Part shown: positions 1 through 5,105 of the stretch, piece after piece
Layout of the letters: each line of letters opens with the position of its first letter
How positions within the stretch are numbered: position 1 is the stretch's first letter
Origin: Candidatus Woesearchaeota archaeon
GTDB taxonomy: Archaea > Nanobdellota > Nanobdellia > Woesearchaeales > GW2011-AR4
Length of the DNA: 9,024 bases
Assembly (NCBI GenBank): GCA_016181325.1
Contig: JACOZO010000126.1
Span: forward strand, 1-9,024
Direction of reading: 5' to 3'
The notes under the pieces: generated by a model
What the model saw: only the letters and a program-made list of their open reading frames with translations
What the model was told of the DNA's origin: nothing
Database searches by the model: none
Position numbers and translations under genes: made by a program

Positions 1-5
1 ATTGA

Positions 6-581
6 ATGAAAGAAGGGTTAAAGTTTTTACACGATTTTTTTACAAGTAAGAAATATGAGATGGTAAATCTCACAATTACTTTAGATGAAAGACCTTCTTT
101 TGATATTAATTCAGAAGATTACAGATTCAGAGTTAAAATAGCAGAGGTTATTGACGAAATTGATATTCGTTGTAGAGATATGGCTATAGAGGATCATCAC
201 AATCAGACGAAACACAAAAAACCACATCTCCAATTTAAACTTCATGCTGATGGAATTGGACCCATACATATTTTTATTCCAATTTCAACAATAGAAGAAT
301 ATAAAAAATATATCTTGAGTTTTTTGGATATAATTGGATCAATTTTAATTAAACTTGACAACAAAAACAAAGAGTTACAAACAAAATTTATGATTATGGA
401 CAATTTTAAAAAGATTGAGGGAATGAGAGAAAATATCCAGCAATTAGTTTTTGATAAATATAAAAATAAAGAATTAAAATTGCTAACTTTTGATAAAAAA
501 GAAAGAAATATGAATGATGAAGATATTAAAAAATTAAAAAGCATACCACAAATAGCTCCGTTTTTTGAAAACATTAATTAA
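6..581 (+). CDS. Hypothetical protein, 191 aa, AT-rich
   Basis: I do not recognise this protein. The ATG at 6 is the first codon after an in-frame TGA (3-5), so the reading frame looks complete, although any promoter lies outside the window. The product is soluble-looking, with no signal peptide or clear membrane segment, and is rich in Lys, Ile, Asn and Asp. The C-terminal half (about residues 95-180) is charged and probably helical. A short HH pair near residues 63-64 and a His-Lys-Lys-Pro-His stretch near 70-74 stand out, but I cannot assign them a role. Base use is much more AT-rich than in the neighbouring ribosomal genes and resembles the restriction-modification region at 5187-6700, which hints at accessory or acquired DNA. 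It is transcribed towards the ribosomal operon, so the two units are convergent. Confidence 0.7.
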   Translation: MKEGLKFLHDFFTSKKYEMVNLTITLDERPSFDINSEDYRFRVKIAEVIDEIDIRCRDMAIEDHHNQTKHKKPHLQFKLHADGIGPIHIFIPISTIEEYKKYILSFLDIIGSILIKLDNKNKELQTKFMIMDNFKKIEGMRENIQQLVFDKYKNKELKLLTFDKKERNMNDEDIKKLKSIPQIAPFFENIN

Positions 582-677
582 TGCATTATAAAAACTTAGA
601 ACTTGTTCTTAACGTATAAAATACAAATTTTATGCGAAAATGCCTCACAATTAAGATTTACGGCGTAAGCTTTTTCA

Positions 678-722
678 TAGGTGTCTAAAAAAGTGAATGT
701 AACTAAAGTTACATACACCCTA
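678..722 (-). terminator. Nested hairpin plus T-run after the uS9 gene
   Basis: The sequence shows a perfect 8-bp inverted repeat (ATGTAACT / AGTTACAT, 697-714, 2-nt centre). It is nested in an outer pairing of TAGGTGT (678-684) with ACACCCTA (715-722, one bulged base). On the minus strand the inner hairpin begins 15 nt after the uS9 stop codon and is followed by a run of six T (687-692). A T-run after a weak hairpin is typical of archaeal termination. I infer that it ends the ribosomal operon and perhaps protects the mRNA 3' end. The rest of 582-677 holds only a short palindrome, TTACGGCGTAA (658-668). Confidence 0.55.
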
Positions 723-728
723 ACAACC

Positions 729-1130
729 TTACCTATACGACTTCTGCACCTTGCTCCTTGCCTTTCCGTGCCTGTTCGGCTTGTGAGTCTCTTTGTACCT
801 TACGTCGGAAACAAGGAAATTCCTGTCGTACTCAAGGAACACTTCCTTCAGCTTCGTGCTTTTTGAGAATTCCACCATGGCATTTGCCAGCGCAACCCTT
901 GAAGCTTCTGCCTGCGAATTGTAGCCTCCGCCGTTGACATTGATATCAATATCGACTTTTCCTGCGAGATCTCCTGCAAGCAGCATGGGCTCTATGATTT
1001 TCAGTCTTGCAATCTTGGGATTGAACACGCTCAAGGGAACTTTATTTACCCTTACCATTCCCGTGCCTTCCCTTATCGTTGCCCTTGCAACCGACCTTTT
1101 TCTCTGCCCTGAAGTATTGACTGTTTTCAT
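729..1130 (-). CDS. rps9: 30S ribosomal protein uS9 (S9)
   Basis: Small-subunit protein whose C-terminal tail reaches the decoding region of 16S rRNA. The N-terminal TSGQRKRSVARA block, the central GGGYNSQAEASRVALANA block and the terminal KARSKVQKSYR tail are family hallmarks, and the length (133 aa) is normal for archaea. The start chosen here makes an ATGA overlap with the uL13 stop codon, which implies translational coupling. An in-frame ATG three codons upstream (1139) with a weak AGGT ribosome-binding site would add MER and cannot be excluded. This is the last gene of the operon. In many archaea the cluster continues with rpoN, enolase or rpsB, but here a terminator-like hairpin follows. 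Confidence 0.96.
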   Translation of the reverse strand: MKTVNTSGQRKRSVARATIREGTGMVRVNKVPLSVFNPKIARLKIIEPMLLAGDLAGKVDIDINVNGGGYNSQAEASRVALANAMVEFSKSTKLKEVFLEYDRNFLVSDVRYKETHKPNRHGKARSKVQKSYR

Positions 1131-1570
1131 CCTTTCCATCCGAAGAACCTGCTGATGTCCTTCACTTTTGTGTAATCAACGACCCTGTCTGAAGGGTTTT
1201 TTAATATGTTTGCATCGTCAAAGCTTTGTATGCCTTGGCCCTTGAAATTTGGCGGCATCCCTATATAGCATTTGATTGACTTGAAGGCCCTCTCGCCCCT
1301 GTCCTTCTTGTAGGGCAGCATGCCTCTTATTGCCCTTTTTACGAACATGTCCGGCCTTCTGTAGAAAAAAGGCCCCTTTGCCGGTATTCCCATGTGCATC
1401 TTCCTGTTATATTCCTGAAGCACGCTTTCCCTCTTGCCCGTTACAACGCTTTCTTCGCAGTTGATTATGCTTATCTTGTGCCCGAGCAGCGCCTTCTTTG
1501 CCACTCTGGCCCCCATCCTTCCGAGTATGAGGTTGCTTGCATCCACTACTATGGTTTTTTCGTCTTCCAT
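1127..1570 (-). CDS. rpl13: 50S ribosomal protein uL13 (L13)
   Basis: Large-subunit protein of 147 aa that binds 23S rRNA early in assembly. The VVDASNLILGRMGARVAKKAL block (residues 8-28) and the IRGMLPYKKDRG signature (81-92) identify it clearly, and it has the usual archaeal length. The ATG at 1570 lies one base after the eL18 stop codon. The stop codon overlaps the probable uS9 start by four bases. It forms the conserved eL18-uL13-uS9 trio, all co-directional on the minus strand. Nothing is unusual in the sequence. Confidence 0.97.
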   Translation of the reverse strand: MEDEKTIVVDASNLILGRMGARVAKKALLGHKISIINCEESVVTGKRESVLQEYNRKMHMGIPAKGPFFYRRPDMFVKRAIRGMLPYKKDRGERAFKSIKCYIGMPPNFKGQGIQSFDDANILKNPSDRVVDYTKVKDISRFFGWKG

Positions 1571-1571
1571 T

Positions 1572-1937
1572 TTAGCCTATGATCCTTATGTTCTTTCCTG
1601 CAGGGCTTTCCTTGCAGATGTCCCTCAGCGAGACTATCTTTGCCCCTTTCTTTTCCAGCTTCTCCCTTGCGCCCTGCGAGAACTGGAATGCGGCGATAGT
1701 CAGCTTGTGCGCTATATCCCCTGCGCCGAGCACCTTGCCCGGCACTATGATGGTGTCATTTGCCTTCGTATACTTGCTTATCCTGGCAAGGTTGACTTCC
1801 CTCCTCTGCCTGGACGGCCTTTCAAGGTCAGTTGCTACCCTTTTCCATATGCCTGCATCCTGCTCCAATGACTTCTTCTTGAGATCATTGATTATCTCAA
1901 TCAGTACAGGATTCGGCGAATTTGTTTTTCTTGGCAT
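1572..1937 (-). CDS. rpl18e: 50S ribosomal protein eL18 (L18e)
   Basis: Archaeal/eukaryotic-type large-subunit protein of 121 aa. There is no bacterial orthologue under this name, and the fold is related to bacterial L15. Diagnostic stretches are SRQRREVNLARISKYTK (residues about 42-58), VPGKVLGAGDIAHKLTIAA (65-83) and the glycine/lysine-containing C-terminus ending SPAGKNIRIIG. The start codon is 6 nt downstream of the stop codon of the tRNA-binding protein gene, and the stop is 1 nt before uL13, so it is co-transcribed and probably translationally coupled. This gene is one of the strongest indications that the DNA is archaeal. Confidence 0.96.
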   Translation of the reverse strand: MPRKTNSPNPVLIEIINDLKKKSLEQDAGIWKRVATDLERPSRQRREVNLARISKYTKANDTIIVPGKVLGAGDIAHKLTIAAFQFSQGAREKLEKKGAKIVSLRDICKESPAGKNIRIIG

Positions 1938-1943
1938 TTGATA

Positions 1944-2276
1944 TCAGGTTATTTGTGTTCCAACTTCAATACCTTTTTCAGTAGTGAGCAAAACACATTC
2001 ACTTTCATCTTCCTTCTCAGCGCAAAGCAGCATCCCTTCTGACATTTCACCGCCGAATTTGGCAGGCTTTAAGTTTGTCAAAACTATTATCTTTTTGTCC
2101 TTTAATTCATCTTCATTGTAATATGGGACAAGGCTTGAGACAATCTGGATTTTTTTATCCCCGGTGTCAACCTGCAGCTTATACAGTTTTTCTGTCTTCG
2201 GCATTCTTTTTACATCAATTATCTGCCCGACTTTCATTTTCAATTTTTTCCAATCATCAAAGCTTATCAGTTCCAT
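1944..2276 (-). CDS. Stand-alone tRNA-binding OB-fold protein (MetRS beta / Arc1p-like)
   Basis: A 110-aa protein made of a single tRNA-binding domain of the family found at the C-terminus of methionyl-tRNA synthetase, in Arc1p/EMAP-II and in Trbp111. Visible hallmarks are ISFDDWKKLKMKVGQI at the N-terminus, KLYKLQVD (30-37), QIVSSLV (44-50), NLKPAKFGGEMSEGMLL (68-84) and the closing GIEVGTQI. It probably binds structured tRNA and, by analogy with separate MetRS beta subunits, assists the synthetase. No catalytic synthetase domain is present in the window. It lies between the tRNA-Leu gene and eL18. A possible leaderless promoter precedes it (2297-2304), but cotranscription with the upstream genes is equally plausible. 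The family assignment is firm; the partner is inferred. Confidence 0.93.
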   Translation of the reverse strand: MELISFDDWKKLKMKVGQIIDVKRMPKTEKLYKLQVDTGDKKIQIVSSLVPYYNEDELKDKKIIVLTNLKPAKFGGEMSEGMLLCAEKEDESECVLLTTEKGIEVGTQIT

Positions 2277-2296
2277 TTTTCGTTTAAATTCAATGT

Positions 2297-2304
2297 CAAT
2301 AAAT
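2297..2304 (-). promoter_or_regulatory. Possible TATA box for the tRNA-binding protein/eL18 unit
   Basis: On the minus strand ATTTATTG is centred about 24-25 nt upstream of the ATG at 2276. That is close to the spacing expected if transcription starts at the start codon. The box is weak and has no convincing BRE. It may only add to readthrough from upstream. Confidence 0.3.
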
Positions 2305-2309
2305 CCCGA

Positions 2310-2339
2310 GGCGAAATTTAGTGGCAGTCAAATTTCGCC
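2310..2339 (-). repeat. Perfect 10-bp inverted repeat (hairpin)
   Basis: GGCGAAATTT (2310-2319) and AAATTTCGCC (2330-2339) are exact reverse complements around a 10-nt loop. The element lies 34 nt upstream of the tRNA-binding protein start and just upstream of its possible TATA box. In the operon transcript it would form a stable stem between the tRNA 3' end and the next gene. It could be an RNA-processing or regulatory element or a protein-binding palindrome; nothing in the sequence decides this. Confidence 0.6.
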
Positions 2340-2353
2340 GAGTTGTAGCTTAT

Positions 2354-2366
2354 GTTGCGAAGCAAC
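2354..2366 (-). repeat. Short GTTGC/GCAAC hairpin
   Basis: A 5-bp perfect stem with a 3-nt loop (GTTGC-TTC-GCAAC on the minus strand) lies 14 bp from the 10-bp hairpin at 2310-2339. The two stems would stand in tandem in the spacer that follows the tRNA. It is too small to name. Confidence 0.35.
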
Positions 2367-2418
2367 GGATTGATTTTAATTTATCATCATTTCTTGAATA
2401 TGTTTTTTTGAATCATAA

Positions 2419-2535
2419 TGCGGGGGAAGGGATTCGAACCCTCGCACCCACTAAGGGACAAGGCCCTCAACCCAACACTTCATTTATTTTGCATAAATTG
2501 AATTTGCGCATTTGGCCAGGCTCTGCCACCCCCGC
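2419..2535 (-). tRNA. trnL-GAG: tRNA-Leu (GAG) with intron
   Basis: A class II tRNA. The acceptor GCGGGGG (2535-2529) pairs with CCCCCGC, with discriminator A at 2419 and no encoded CCA. The D stem is GCA/TGC with a leucine-type loop (GAGCCTGGCCAAA). The long variable arm has a CCC/GGG stem, and the T arm GAGGG-TTCGAAT-CCCTT carries one G-U pair. The anticodon stem is complete only if about 31 nt are removed. CAA (2506-2504) plus GG (2472-2471) then gives CAAGG, pairing with CCTTG, with loop TTGAGGG and anticodon GAG at 2468-2466. The spliced length is 86 nt, normal for tRNA-Leu. It sits between rpoD and the tRNA-binding protein gene with no obvious promoter of its own, so it is probably processed from the operon transcript. 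A tRNA-Leu next to eL18-uL13-uS9 recalls the haloarchaeal S9 operon. The leucine identity and GAG anticodon depend on the intron model. Confidence 0.9.
2473..2503 (-). other. Probable 31-nt non-canonical tRNA intron (position 29/30 or 30/31)
   Basis: Removing 2503-2473 restores a five-pair anticodon stem, U33, anticodon GAG and purine 37. Shifting the cut by one base (30/31) gives the same length with one A-C mismatch. The canonical 37/38 site does not work: the unspliced 5' side has C at position 33 and no pairing partner. The intron can fold on itself, TTCA and TTTAT pairing with ATAAA and TGAA across a GCAAA loop, with a single bulged A. A possible bulge-helix-bulge would use TCAA pairing with exon TTGA, between bulges AAT and GGG, but its flanking helices are poor. 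The exact cut sites are therefore uncertain. Confidence 0.65.
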
Positions 2536-2598
2536 ACGAGCGTGAGCGAGTAAGGGGACCAGGAAGTTTACTTCCGCTGCCCCCGCATGAGCGAGTAA
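2529..2598 (-). repeat. Direct repeat pair overlapping the tRNA 5' end
   Basis: CCCCCGCA followed by TGAGCGAGTAA occurs at 2580-2598. It recurs at 2529-2553 with six extra bases (CGAGCG) in the middle. The copies start 51 bp apart. The copy at 2529 includes the first seven bases of the tRNA-Leu gene (read on the minus strand), so the other copy looks like a duplicated tRNA 5' end plus flank. Confidence 0.6.
2554..2584 (-). repeat. Hairpin between the two direct repeats
   Basis: GGAAGT (2562-2567) and ACTTCC (2570-2575) form a perfect 6-bp inverted repeat. GGGG (2554-2557) and CCCC (2581-2584) can close an outer stem across a small internal loop. In the operon RNA this would be a stem-loop just 5' of the tRNA, after the rpoD stop codon. 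No T-run follows, so a terminator is unlikely. A processing signal or remnant is possible. Confidence 0.45.
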
Positions 2599-2629
2599 TG
2601 GATTCATGAAGATTCATTCCACAAATTAT

Positions 2630-3427
2630 TTACTCAATGTCCTTGAGCGCGGCAGTCAGCTCGTCAAGCTGCTCGTCAAGTATGTCAAGTGACGCCTTCA
2701 AAATCTCCTTGCAGCTGAGCTGCCCGAATGACTCCATGTGGAATATTATCTCATTGCCTTTTGTTATCCTGACCTTGCCCTTTGACGCCCTTTCCGCGGC
2801 GCCAGCAAGGTCGTATTTCCATATACTCTCTTTTGCCACCTCAAGCTCCCCTCCTTTCACTTCAAAGACATTGCCCGGCACTGCCTCGACAATCTCCTCG
2901 GGGTTCTTGATGCCCTTGTCCATCTCGACTACGGGCTTGTGCCTGTAATAGGCGTGGCACGGGCCCCACTTCACGTGATTCCTGCCCCTTCCCAGGACTG
3001 CCGTTGCCTCAAGCTCCAATGACTGGTTTTTCAGCAGCCTCACTATCGGCATTTCAGGGTATGCAGGCTTGACAGCGGGATCCTTGCTCTTCAGCTCTGA
3101 GGCGTATATCATCTCGTCGCCTTTATTTGACTTCAGCACGATCTTCAGCTGGCATCTGGCGCACCCTTTGCCTTCGCACTTGCATTTTTCAGGAAGATTA
3201 TATGATTTCAGGTCGGTCTTTAACGGTACCAGTCCAAGGCGGTGGGCTATCACTTCATCATAAAGGATTGAGCTGTTCTTGTGGAATTCAATCTCATCTA
3301 TGGCCATTGCAGGCACCTCGCCCATCATGATCCTCCTCAATGTGTTCGCAAATGCCACTGTTGAATCCTTCAATATGAATGTCAGTTTGCCGGCAGCCTT
3401 GTTGTTCTCGAGTATTTTAATGTCCAT
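2630..3427 (-). CDS. rpoD: DNA-directed RNA polymerase subunit D (Rpo3)
   Basis: Archaeal counterpart of bacterial alpha and eukaryotic Rpb3/AC40. It pairs with subunit L to seed polymerase assembly. The 265-aa product shows the dimerisation block with FANTLRRIMMGEVPAMAIDEIEF (residues 26-48), ILYDEVIAHRLGLVPL (54-69), a CxCxGxGCxxC cluster at 82-92, HVKWGPCHAYY (151-161) and a C-terminal ESFGQL helix entry. Domain 3 (about 163-215) is present but contains no cysteine, so the Fe-S cluster seen in some archaeal D subunits is not expected. The start at 3427 is chosen because AGGAGGG (3440-3434) is well placed upstream and the preceding uS11 stop is 1 nt away. A longer frame back to 3508 would run inside uS11. 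The name refers to the archaeal polymerase subunit, not to the bacterial sigma factor. Confidence 0.96.
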   Translation of the reverse strand: MDIKILENNKAAGKLTFILKDSTVAFANTLRRIMMGEVPAMAIDEIEFHKNSSILYDEVIAHRLGLVPLKTDLKSYNLPEKCKCEGKGCARCQLKIVLKSNKGDEMIYASELKSKDPAVKPAYPEMPIVRLLKNQSLELEATAVLGRGRNHVKWGPCHAYYRHKPVVEMDKGIKNPEEIVEAVPGNVFEVKGGELEVAKESIWKYDLAGAAERASKGKVRITKGNEIIFHMESFGQLSCKEILKASLDILDEQLDELTAALKDIE

Positions 3428-3428
3428 T

Positions 3429-3836
3429 TTAGACCCTCCTTCCCCTTCTTCCGCCTTTCTTCCTGCAGCCGTCATGGGGCAGTGGCGTGACTTCTTCAAT
3501 GATTCCAATCCTAAGCCCCATCCTTGACAGTGCCCTTATTGCCGCCTGTGCTCCCTGTCCGGGACTTACCGGGCCGTTATGCCCTCCCGGTGCCTTTATC
3601 CTCACATTTATGCAGTTTATGCCCTTGTCCCTGGCGGTCTCGGCGGCCCTTTTTGCGGCAATCATCGCTGCTGTAGGCGAGCCTTCCATCCTGTCTGATT
3701 TTACCACCATGCCGCCTGAGGCAACTGCAATGGTTTCAGTCCCTGTTATGTCCGTGATGTGGATTATAGTATTGTTATAGGATGAATATATGTGCGCAAT
3801 TCCCCATCTCTGCCCTGAATCATTATACGGCGACAT
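3429..3836 (-). CDS. rps11: 30S ribosomal protein uS11 (S11)
   Basis: Platform protein of the small subunit, 135 aa. WGIAHIYSSYNNTIIHITD (11-29), the SGGMVV stretch (40-45), KAPGGHNGPVSPGQGAQAAIRAL (81-103) and the ending HDGCRKKGGRRGRRV are diagnostic for archaeal S11. The frame stays open upstream to 3992. However, family alignment and a strong ribosome-binding site (GAGGTG at 3846-3841, 4-nt spacer) fix the ATG at 3836, giving a 14-nt overlap with the end of the uS4 gene. It ends 1 nt before rpoD. The order uS13-uS4-uS11-rpoD is the usual archaeal one. Confidence 0.96.
   Translation of the reverse strand: MSPYNDSGQRWGIAHIYSSYNNTIIHITDITGTETIAVASGGMVVKSDRMEGSPTAAMIAAKRAAETARDKGINCINVRIKAPGGHNGPVSPGQGAQAAIRALSRMGLRIGIIEEVTPLPHDGCRKKGGRRGRRV
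3434..3440 (-). promoter_or_regulatory. Shine-Dalgarno site fixing the rpoD start
   Basis: AGGAGGG on the minus strand ends 6 nt before the ATG at 3427 (7 nt from the GGAGG core). It lies inside the end of uS11 and selects this start over the longer in-frame extension. Confidence 0.7.
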
Positions 3837-4455
3837 TCTGCACCTCTGCTTTCGCTTTGCTTTCCGCCTTGATTTCTTTTTTCGGCTTGTCTTCTGCCTT
3901 CTCTTGTGAAGCCTGCGCAGGACGCTGTGCCTTTCCCTTTGTTTCGCTCTTTCTTTCAGGATGATCTGCCGATACATAAGGTGAATACGCATTTATGCCG
4001 ACAGACTGCTCCTCGCTTACGGTCACAAGATATGACGGCGAAGTTATCTTTTTCTGGCCTACGTTGACGTGGCCATGGACTATGAACTGCCTTGCCTGAT
4101 CCATGGTGTGAGCCAGGCTTTTCCTGGCAATGACTGTCTGCAGTCTCCTGTTCATAACCTGCTTGAGATCTATGTTAAGTATGTCTTCAATCTTCGCGCC
4201 CTTGCTCACCAGTCCCATTGAATAGACCCTGTCAAGCAGTTGCCTTTTTTCAAGCTCTGCCTGCTTGCCCGAAGCGCCTATGATCACTTTTGCCCTCCTC
4301 AGCACGTGCCTCAATACGGAATTCATCTTCCATATCTCATTCTTTCTCCTCAGGCCGTACTCCTTCATTATCTCTTTCTCGGCCTGTATCCTCTCGGCGC
4401 TCCACGGATGCAGAGGGCCTGAATACTTCTTCTTTTGTTTTTTTGGATCTCCCAT
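3823..4455 (-). CDS. rps4: 30S ribosomal protein uS4 (S4), with charged C-terminal tail
   Basis: Primary 16S rRNA-binding protein of 210 aa. The N-terminal GDPKKQKKKYSGPLHPW segment is typical of archaeal S4. The S4 RNA-binding domain is visible at about 102-150 (NRRLQTVIARKSLAHTMDQARQFIVHGHVNV and onwards). The body ends near residue 162. About 48 further residues (163-210) are rich in Lys, Glu, Ala and Gln, low in complexity and probably disordered, making the protein longer than the roughly 170-180 aa I expect for archaeal S4. The final codons overlap the uS11 start by 14 nt, and the uS11 ribosome-binding site lies inside this tail. The start is 9 nt after the uS13 stop. Confidence 0.96.
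   Translation of the reverse strand: MGDPKKQKKKYSGPLHPWSAERIQAEKEIMKEYGLRRKNEIWKMNSVLRHVLRRAKVIIGASGKQAELEKRQLLDRVYSMGLVSKGAKIEDILNIDLKQVMNRRLQTVIARKSLAHTMDQARQFIVHGHVNVGQKKITSPSYLVTVSEEQSVGINAYSPYVSADHPERKSETKGKAQRPAQASQEKAEDKPKKEIKAESKAKAEVQNVAV
3841..3846 (-). promoter_or_regulatory. Shine-Dalgarno site fixing the uS11 start
   Basis: GAGGTG on the minus strand, 4 nt before the ATG at 3836, matches the complement of the archaeal 16S rRNA 3' end (CACCTC). It lies inside the uS4 coding region and decides the uS11 start. Confidence 0.75.
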
Positions 4456-4464
4456 TTTTAACCG

Positions 4465-4944
4465 TTAAGTCTTGCCTGCTTTTATTCCCGGCTTCTTCTT
4501 TACTCCCGTGACTTTCCCTTTGTTCTTCCTGAAATTTGACCTTGTCTTCTGCCCCCTTACAGGCAGCCCGAAGGAGTGCCTTATTCCCCTGTAGGACTTT
4601 ATCTTTTTCATCAGCTTTATGTCATTGTCCTTCACGAAAGTCAGTGTCGTGGTTATGATGTGCCTGTCGGCGTTGTCTTCAGGGTCCTTCCTCCTGTTCA
4701 GCAGCCACGCAGGAACTCCGTTCTTTAGGGGGTCGTTCAGGACATTCTCTATTCTCCCGACTTCGTCATCTGTCAGGATTCCCGATTTTTTCGTCCTGTC
4801 AATCCCCGTGATGTTGCATATGGCATTTGAGAATGAGAAGCTTACCCCTTTTATAGAATTAAGTGCCTGGCCTATTGACTTTTTGCCGTCAAGGTCGTTG
4901 TTTGCGATCCTTATGAAATATTTTGCTTCCTGTTTTTCTTCCAT
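4465..4944 (-). CDS. rps13: 30S ribosomal protein uS13 (S13)
   Basis: Head protein of the small subunit that contacts the P-site tRNA and forms an intersubunit bridge, 159 aa. It shows FIRIANNDLDGKKSIGQAL near the N-terminus (10-28), GVPAWLLNRRKDPED (76-90) and the signature SYRGIRHSFGLPVRGQKT (117-134), followed by a basic tail. Length and motifs fit archaeal S13. It is the first gene of the operon. An ATTATATC box about 27 nt upstream of the ATG suggests a leaderless start, in contrast to the internal genes uS11 and rpoD, which carry Shine-Dalgarno sites. Confidence 0.97.
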   Translation of the reverse strand: MEEKQEAKYFIRIANNDLDGKKSIGQALNSIKGVSFSFSNAICNITGIDRTKKSGILTDDEVGRIENVLNDPLKNGVPAWLLNRRKDPEDNADRHIITTTLTFVKDNDIKLMKKIKSYRGIRHSFGLPVRGQKTRSNFRKNKGKVTGVKKKPGIKAGKT

Positions 4945-4967
4945 TTTACAAGATGATGATTCTGCCT

Positions 4968-4975
4968 GATATAAT
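4968..4975 (-). promoter_or_regulatory. TATA box for the uS13 operon
   Basis: ATTATATC on the minus strand is centred about 27-28 nt upstream of the A of the uS13 ATG (4944), the spacing expected for a leaderless archaeal transcript. The BRE upstream is not convincing. Confidence 0.5.
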
Positions 4976-5012
4976 GCCGAGAATTGAGCCTTTGCCTAAA
5001 GCGTAAATTGAT

Positions 5013-5085
5013 AAAAATGCCTAACAGATGAGCCCTATTAGGTCTTACCATCGCTCAGCACAAAGTGCCTTACTCGGGCTTATCT
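5013..5085 (-). ncRNA. Candidate structured small RNA (three-way junction), unrecognised
   Basis: On the minus strand AGAT-A-AGCCC (5085-5076) pairs with GGGCT-C-ATCT (5035-5026): nine pairs with a single A/C mismatch. Inside this closing stem lie two hairpins, GGCAC-TTT-GTGCT (5069-5057) and GGT-AAG-ACC (5049-5041), giving a three-way junction. A BRE/TATA promoter (5119-5106) predicts a start near 5083, within two bases of the first base of the closing stem. A run of five T at 5017-5013 follows as a likely terminator. The downstream gene uS13 appears to have its own leaderless promoter, which argues for a separate small RNA of about 73 nt rather than only a leader. I see no tRNA T-loop, complete C/D boxes or known riboswitch core. 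The alternative is a ribosomal-protein leader element that regulates the uS13 operon. Confidence 0.5.
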
Positions 5086-5105
5086 TTCAAAGGGTAAAAC
5101 CCTGA

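Noticed and set aside
598..609. Palindrome AGAAC-TT-GTTCT as a terminator for the orphan gene
   Set aside because: The loop is only 2 nt and no T-run follows on the plus strand.
632..688. 18-codon ORF in the spacer after the orphan gene, with a TATA-like stretch upstream
   Set aside because: It is too short, the TATA spacing is wrong for a leaderless start, there is no ribosome-binding site, and it runs into the terminator hairpin of the opposite strand.
2471..2506. tRNA-Leu(CAA) with an unspliced or 37/38-spliced anticodon arm
   Set aside because: It needs an A-A mismatch, a pyrimidine at 37 and loss of nucleotide 26, and leaves the 3' half CCTTG stem unpaired. The GAG model fits better.
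2321..2545. Plus-strand ORF covering the tRNA region
   Set aside because: It is the reverse complement of a well-folded tRNA-Leu and has no protein features.
3429..3992. Longer uS11 (187 aa) and longer rpoD (292 aa) frames
   Set aside because: The extra N-termini are translations of the upstream gene in another frame. Family starts and Shine-Dalgarno sites support 3836 and 3427.
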